Assembly (NCBI RefSeq): GCF_006149045.1
Contig: NZ_VBSN01000025.1
Coordinates: 1-64,000 of the forward strand
Reading direction: 5' to 3'
DNA from: Dyadobacter flavalbus
GTDB lineage: Bacteria > Bacteroidota > Bacteroidia > Cytophagales > Spirosomataceae
Length of the DNA stretch: 64,000 nucleotides
The notes under the pieces were generated by a model, which did not search any database, was not told the DNA's origin, and worked only from the letters and a program-made list of their open reading frames with translations. The number at the start of each line of letters is the position of its first letter. Positions within the stretch are counted from its first letter, which is position 1. Positions 62,253 to 64,000 of this stretch are shown here, one piece after another. A program made the translations under genes and the position numbers.

Positions 62253-64000
62253 TCAGCCGATTACACTTCCCAGTTCCTTGGCAGCGGCCATACTGATGCC
62301 TTTATAGAACATATATTCGTTCATCACTGCATTTTGTTCTTCTTCTGTTTTGGCGTGAACGGCCTGCGCAAGGCATGCTTTCATCTTTTCTTCAATAAAA
62401 ACTTTTTTCAGCCTCAGTATGTTTATAAAGGCTGTTTTGTCCAGCACATCGGTTTCAAAGGGAACGTATATTTCGTATTTCTCGGACCATAACTCGCTGA
62501 GTTCATACTTGGTGGCCAGCCAGCCGATTGTAAGGTTCCGGATTTCAGGTTCGTGATGATGCAGAAAGTAATCGGTCGTTAAAACGTTGTTGCGGTTGTA
62601 GTTTTCCCGGAACAATGTCAGCAGATGATGAAAAACAGTGTCGCTGAAATCAATTCCTTCCACTTCACCCAACACATACTGACAAACAGTTATACTTGGT
62701 TCCAGCTCTTTTGTACCATACAGAACAAGCAATTTCATAAAAGCTTCTTCCTGATAGTACAATTTGGTGCGAAGTACGGGTTCTGCTTCCGGCATTTCCG
62801 GCGCAAACAGATCGGCAGGCAATTCCTCGTTTCTGGCCTGAAATGTACCGATTACTTCATCAATGGCATTGGGATTTTCCTGTTCCGAAGCGGGTCTGCG
62901 GGTTGTCTTTTCCTGAGATTTCTGGGTTTGTTGTTTGCGTAACAGTTTATTGCCTTCGGTAATCAGCATCTGTTCATCCACTTTCATCATTTCTGACGTC
63001 CGATGAAAGAAAACCTGTCTTTTGATAGCCTCCGGAATCCTGACAATACTGTTTACAACTTCCCCGATCACCGCTGCCTGCCGGAACGGGTCATTGCCCG
63101 CATCTTTCAGCAGGATCTCTGTTTTAAAAGTTATAAAGTCCTTTGAAGCCTGCCGCAAGTAAGCTTTAAATGCTTCCGCACCGACTTTTCGTACATAGCT
63201 GTCCGGATCTTCTCCGTCCGGAAAGAGTACGATATTGACATTCAGTCCTTCTTCCAGCACAAGATCAAGTCCGCGCAAGGCTGCTTTGATACCGGCAATG
63301 TCACCGTCATACAGAATAGTAACGTTTGGTGCAAAGCGGCTGATCAGACGGATTTGTTCTGTTGTAAGCGATGTTCCCGAAGAAGCAACCACGTTTTCAA
63401 TGCCGGCCTGATGCAGGGAAATTACATCCGTGTATCCTTCAACGAGGTAACACAGTTCCTGATTCCGGATCGCATTTTTAGCCTGATAGATGCCGTAAAG
63501 AACTTCACTTTTATGATAAACGTCGGTTTCAGGTGAATTGAGGTATTTCGGCTGGTTTGCCTGCTTTGCATTTCCGCCTTTTTCAGACTTTAAAATCCGG
63601 GCTCCGAAAGCAATTACTTTTCCGGCTACATTATGGATCGGGAAAATGACGCGGCCTCTGAAACGGTCATAACCTGGCGAATGGCGGTTCCCCGCACCAT
63701 TATCTTCTTTACGAATCAGCAATCCGGCTTTTTCCAGCAAATCGGCCGAATGTCCTTTTGCCATGGCTTCCCTGGAAAATGCGTCCCACGTATCCAGACT
63801 GTATCCGAGTTCAAATTTTTTCCGTATTTCAGCTGAAAATCCACGCTCGCGAAAATAACTCAATCCGATTGCCTGCCCTTCTTCGCTGTGATGAAGCTGC
63901 TGCTGATAAAAGTTTTTTGCATAGTTAAGGACAATGTAAAGGCTTTCCCGTTCATTCTGGCGAATGGCTTCTTCGTCGGTAATTTCCTCTTCTTCAATTT
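62253..64000 (-). CDS. dnaG: DNA primase DnaG, N-terminus beyond window edge
   Basis: The C-terminal part (about 580 residues) of the RNA primase that starts Okazaki fragments. The frame is open to the right edge: upstream of the TTG at 63861-63863 it continues with NFYQQQLHHSEEGQAIGL, so that TTG is not the start. The core domain contains RGRVIFPIHNVAGKVIAFGA and YLNSPETDVYHKSEVLYGIY. The TOPRIM motif is in CYLVEGYTDVISLHQAGIEN, ASSGTSLT and ILYDGDIAGIKAALRGLDLV, with DPDSYVRKVG after. The C-terminal helicase-binding region is less conserved. It ends 79 nt before the DUF4136 gene. Confidence 0.95.
   Translation of the reverse strand, partial: IEEEEITDEEAIRQNERESLYIVLNYAKNFYQQQLHHSEEGQAIGLSYFRERGFSAEIRKKFELGYSLDTWDAFSREAMAKGHSADLLEKAGLLIRKEDNGAGNRHSPGYDRFRGRVIFPIHNVAGKVIAFGARILKSEKGGNAKQANQPKYLNSPETDVYHKSEVLYGIYQAKNAIRNQELCYLVEGYTDVISLHQAGIENVVASSGTSLTTEQIRLISRFAPNVTILYDGDIAGIKAALRGLDLVLEEGLNVNIVLFPDGEDPDSYVRKVGAEAFKAYLRQASKDFITFKTEILLKDAGNDPFRQAAVIGEVVNSIVRIPEAIKRQVFFHRTSEMMKVDEQMLITEGNKLLRKQQTQKSQEKTTRRPASEQENPNAIDEVIGTFQARNEELPADLFAPEMPEAEPVLRTKLYYQEEAFMKLLVLYGTKELEPSITVCQYVLGEVEGIDFSDTVFHHLLTLFRENYNRNNVLTTDYFLHHHEPEIRNLTIGWLATKYELSELWSEKYEIYVPFETDVLDKTAFINILRLKKVFIEEKMKACLAQAVHAKTEEEQNAVMNEYMFYKGISMAAAKELGSVIG

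Noticed and set aside
1..64000. CRISPR arrays or an intact prophage
   Set aside because: No spaced direct repeats of the right size, no cas genes, and no phage structural genes were found.

Overview
The window comes from a Bacteroidota chromosome, most likely Cytophagales and close to Dyadobacter or its relatives (inference). The signs are a G+C content in the mid-forties, genes without clear Shine-Dalgarno sites, several -7 elements of the Bacteroidota type TAnnTTTG, many lipoproteins with N-terminal lipoboxes, a TonB receptor with a carboxypeptidase-regulatory-like plug extension, and families largely seen in this phylum. No CRISPR array, rRNA or intact prophage is visible.

Layout. 1-1964 is accessory debris: the tail of an unknown gene and a heavily frameshifted IS3-family element, ending at the 3' side of a tRNA-Pro(GGG) gene with its own promoter and terminator. 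2132-8834 is a four-gene RND efflux operon (tetR, tolC-like, membrane fusion protein, RND pump) with a palindromic operator candidate upstream. 9437-18271 holds arginine decarboxylase, a tiny lipoprotein, a hemE/HAD-phosphatase pair, a TonB receptor under a TPP riboswitch, ornithine aminotransferase and an S41 protease. 18343-29577 carries a YeaQ-like protein, a GH3-family enzyme, an SbcC/Rad50-type ATPase without adjacent sbcD, a sodium symporter, a Kef-type antiporter with its flavodoxin-like partner, an SDR and a sugar aminotransferase. 30453-30672 contains a tight cluster of DnaA boxes with a perfect 14-bp inverted repeat. This is a candidate replication origin or DnaA-controlled site.

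30673-46732 has an orphan sensor kinase, glutamate dehydrogenase, a large membrane protein, typA, a monooxygenase of lower G+C, an M28 peptidase, a TraB-like protein, a solitary nuoN and ffh. 46826-50245 is a four-gene minus-strand operon that I read as a copper-handling module: a small anchored protein with spaced cysteines, an MbnP-like lipoprotein, an MbnH-like di-heme enzyme, and an outer-membrane barrel whose mature end begins with a CDACGC motif. It is divergent from exbB/exbD. The rest is core housekeeping: a Gfo/Idh oxidoreductase, pyk, priA, pabC/pabB, ypdA (bacillithiol disulfide reductase type), a secreted BNR protein, a YtxH protein, a DUF4136 lipoprotein and the C-terminal part of dnaG, which runs off the right edge.

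The strongest leads are the MbnP/MbnH module with its two cysteine-motif partners, the DnaA-box cluster, the riboswitch-controlled receptor, and the GmhB-like phosphatase that has lost all four zinc ligands.
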